A stretch of 7,581 bases of DNA. It comes from Clostridia bacterium. Its GTDB lineage: Bacteria > Bacillota > Clostridia > Oscillospirales > Ruminococcaceae. The position numbers and the translations under genes were made by a program. Below are positions 6,825-7,581 of this stretch, in pieces. The stretch's first letter is position 1; every line of letters begins with the position of its first letter. Under the pieces are notes generated by a model, which did not search any database, was not told the DNA's origin, and worked only from the letters and a program-made list of their open reading frames with translations. The stretch covers positions 1 to 7,581 of the forward strand of contig QKDG01000122.1 of assembly GCA_003246805.1 (NCBI GenBank), read 5' to 3'.

Positions 6825-6870
6825 GCACCCACATTCAGCTTTGTTGCTGCTTGTGGGTGCAATTTTTTGT
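6825..6870. terminator. Bidirectional intrinsic terminator between convergent genes
   Basis: A 9-bp GC-rich stem (GCACCCACA at 6825-6833, TGTGGGTGC at 6852-6860) encloses an inner 4-bp stem (CAGC 6836-6839, GCTG 6846-6849). On the plus strand it is followed by AATTTTTTG, and on the minus strand by TTTTGTTG. It lies 28 bp after the HD-gene stop and 16 bp after the lipoprotein stop, so it can serve both genes. Confidence 0.85.
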
Positions 6871-6886
6871 TTTAAATTATTACCAA

Positions 6887-7576
6887 TTAGTTGTTTGGGA
6901 TAAACTCACATCCAGCAGAAATTTGAGTTCCTAATCCGTTTTCTATCATATATTTTTGAACTGGTCCATGGTCACGAGCGTTATATTCTCCCAAAACATT
7001 GTCAGAAAAGAAATATCCCCCAAATCCGTACTCGTTTTCAAATTCAGAAGAAAACTCAGCTATTCCATTACCTTGAGTGAAATTTTCAAATTGATTATAA
7101 TATGATTCAATTACTGCTTCGTCATCATTCGTATAAATTTCTAAGGTATATCCCCCGATAAATTCATCCGACGACAAATTATAATTTGTATCATCGTTAT
7201 CAGCACTAAAAAGACTTACACTCCTGTATTCCTTGGTTATCTTATTATATATAGTTATATTACAGCTGGTGATATATCCTGTTGGATAAAGCATTTTAAG
7301 TTCTTTTTTTAGTGCCTCAGGAACATCCTCTGCATTTACTACTTCCTGCAAGTCATCAGCAATTTTAATTGGTAAATAATCTGCTTCTGCAACTACTTCA
7401 TTCTTAGAACTTTCTTCATCTTCCTGCGATTCATTAGCAGATGAATCTTCACTTGAAGTGTTGCTGACTTCTGACTCTGAATTGACAGAATCAGCACCAC
7501 CTATACTGATTTTTTCTGTTCCGCATGCTGTCAGTAATATTGTAGCTATAAGCAATAGTGTAAGATACTTTTTCAT
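6887..7576 (-). CDS. Putative lipoprotein of unknown function
   Basis: This 229-residue protein has a clear lipoprotein signal: MKKY, a hydrophobic core, and the lipobox LLTAC with Cys18 as the predicted lipidated residue. An acidic Ser/Glu/Asn-rich linker (about 28-62) follows, then a domain (about 65-229) with an alpha/beta look, including ALKKELKMLYP, YTLEIYTNDDEAVIESYYNQF and GFGGYFFSDN. Cys105 and Cys223 could form a disulfide. The alternation of IxIYNKxTKEYRSVSLF-like strands with short helices gives no family I can name. The start ATG at 7576 fits the signal peptide; the ribosome binding site and promoter lie beyond the window. The lipoprotein at 3267-4103 shares the signal and linker plan, but I see no convincing similarity in the folded part. 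Confidence 0.85.
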   Translation of the reverse strand: MKKYLTLLLIATILLTACGTEKISIGGADSVNSESEVSNTSSEDSSANESQEDEESSKNEVVAEADYLPIKIADDLQEVVNAEDVPEALKKELKMLYPTGYITSCNITIYNKITKEYRSVSLFSADNDDTNYNLSSDEFIGGYTLEIYTNDDEAVIESYYNQFENFTQGNGIAEFSSEFENEYGFGGYFFSDNVLGEYNARDHGPVQKYMIENGLGTQISAGCEFIPNN

Positions 7577-7581
7577 AAAAA

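Overview
The window reads as part of a low-GC Gram-positive chromosome, probably from Clostridia. The reasons are the A/T-rich sequence, strong GGAGG-type ribosome binding sites, lipoproteins with KKK-type signal peptides, a 7TM-type sensor kinase common in that class, and a surface protein ending in an LPxTG-like NPKTG sorting signal. This placement is inferred from style and gene content, not from a marker gene. No rRNA, tRNA, CRISPR array, transposase or phage gene was seen.

Left part (1-3178, all minus strand): a signalling operon read leftwards from a near-consensus promoter at 3150-3178. It encodes a NarL/LuxR-type response regulator, then a membrane PAS protein that looks like a histidine kinase stripped of its phosphoacceptor histidine and ATPase domain, then a sensor kinase with a 7TM region, a PAS-like region and a DHp helix. 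The kinase runs off the left edge before its ATPase domain. It is absent from the list of closed reading frames but is open for 482 codons from 1446 to position 1.

Middle (3202-6148, minus strand): an envelope pair. A 634-residue secreted protein has about ten Y-G-x-Y-N repeats (a probable beta-solenoid), a Ser/Thr/Asp stalk encoded by an 18-bp tandem repeat, and a C-terminal NPKTG anchor. It is followed 78 bp later by a lipoprotein gene with a hairpin in the gap. A terminator hairpin at 3202-3238 closes this unit just before the signalling promoter.

Right part (6149-7581): a 218-bp divergent intergenic region carries opposing promoters and three copies of an ACTATC(A/C)G motif. A small HD-domain protein runs rightwards, followed by a bidirectional terminator and a convergent second lipoprotein gene of unknown function. 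The plausible story is a sensor system next to the surface proteins it may control, but nothing in the sequence proves that link. The most unusual points are the kinase-less sensor paralogue, a four-cysteine cluster in the kinase PAS region, and the repeat-built surface protein.
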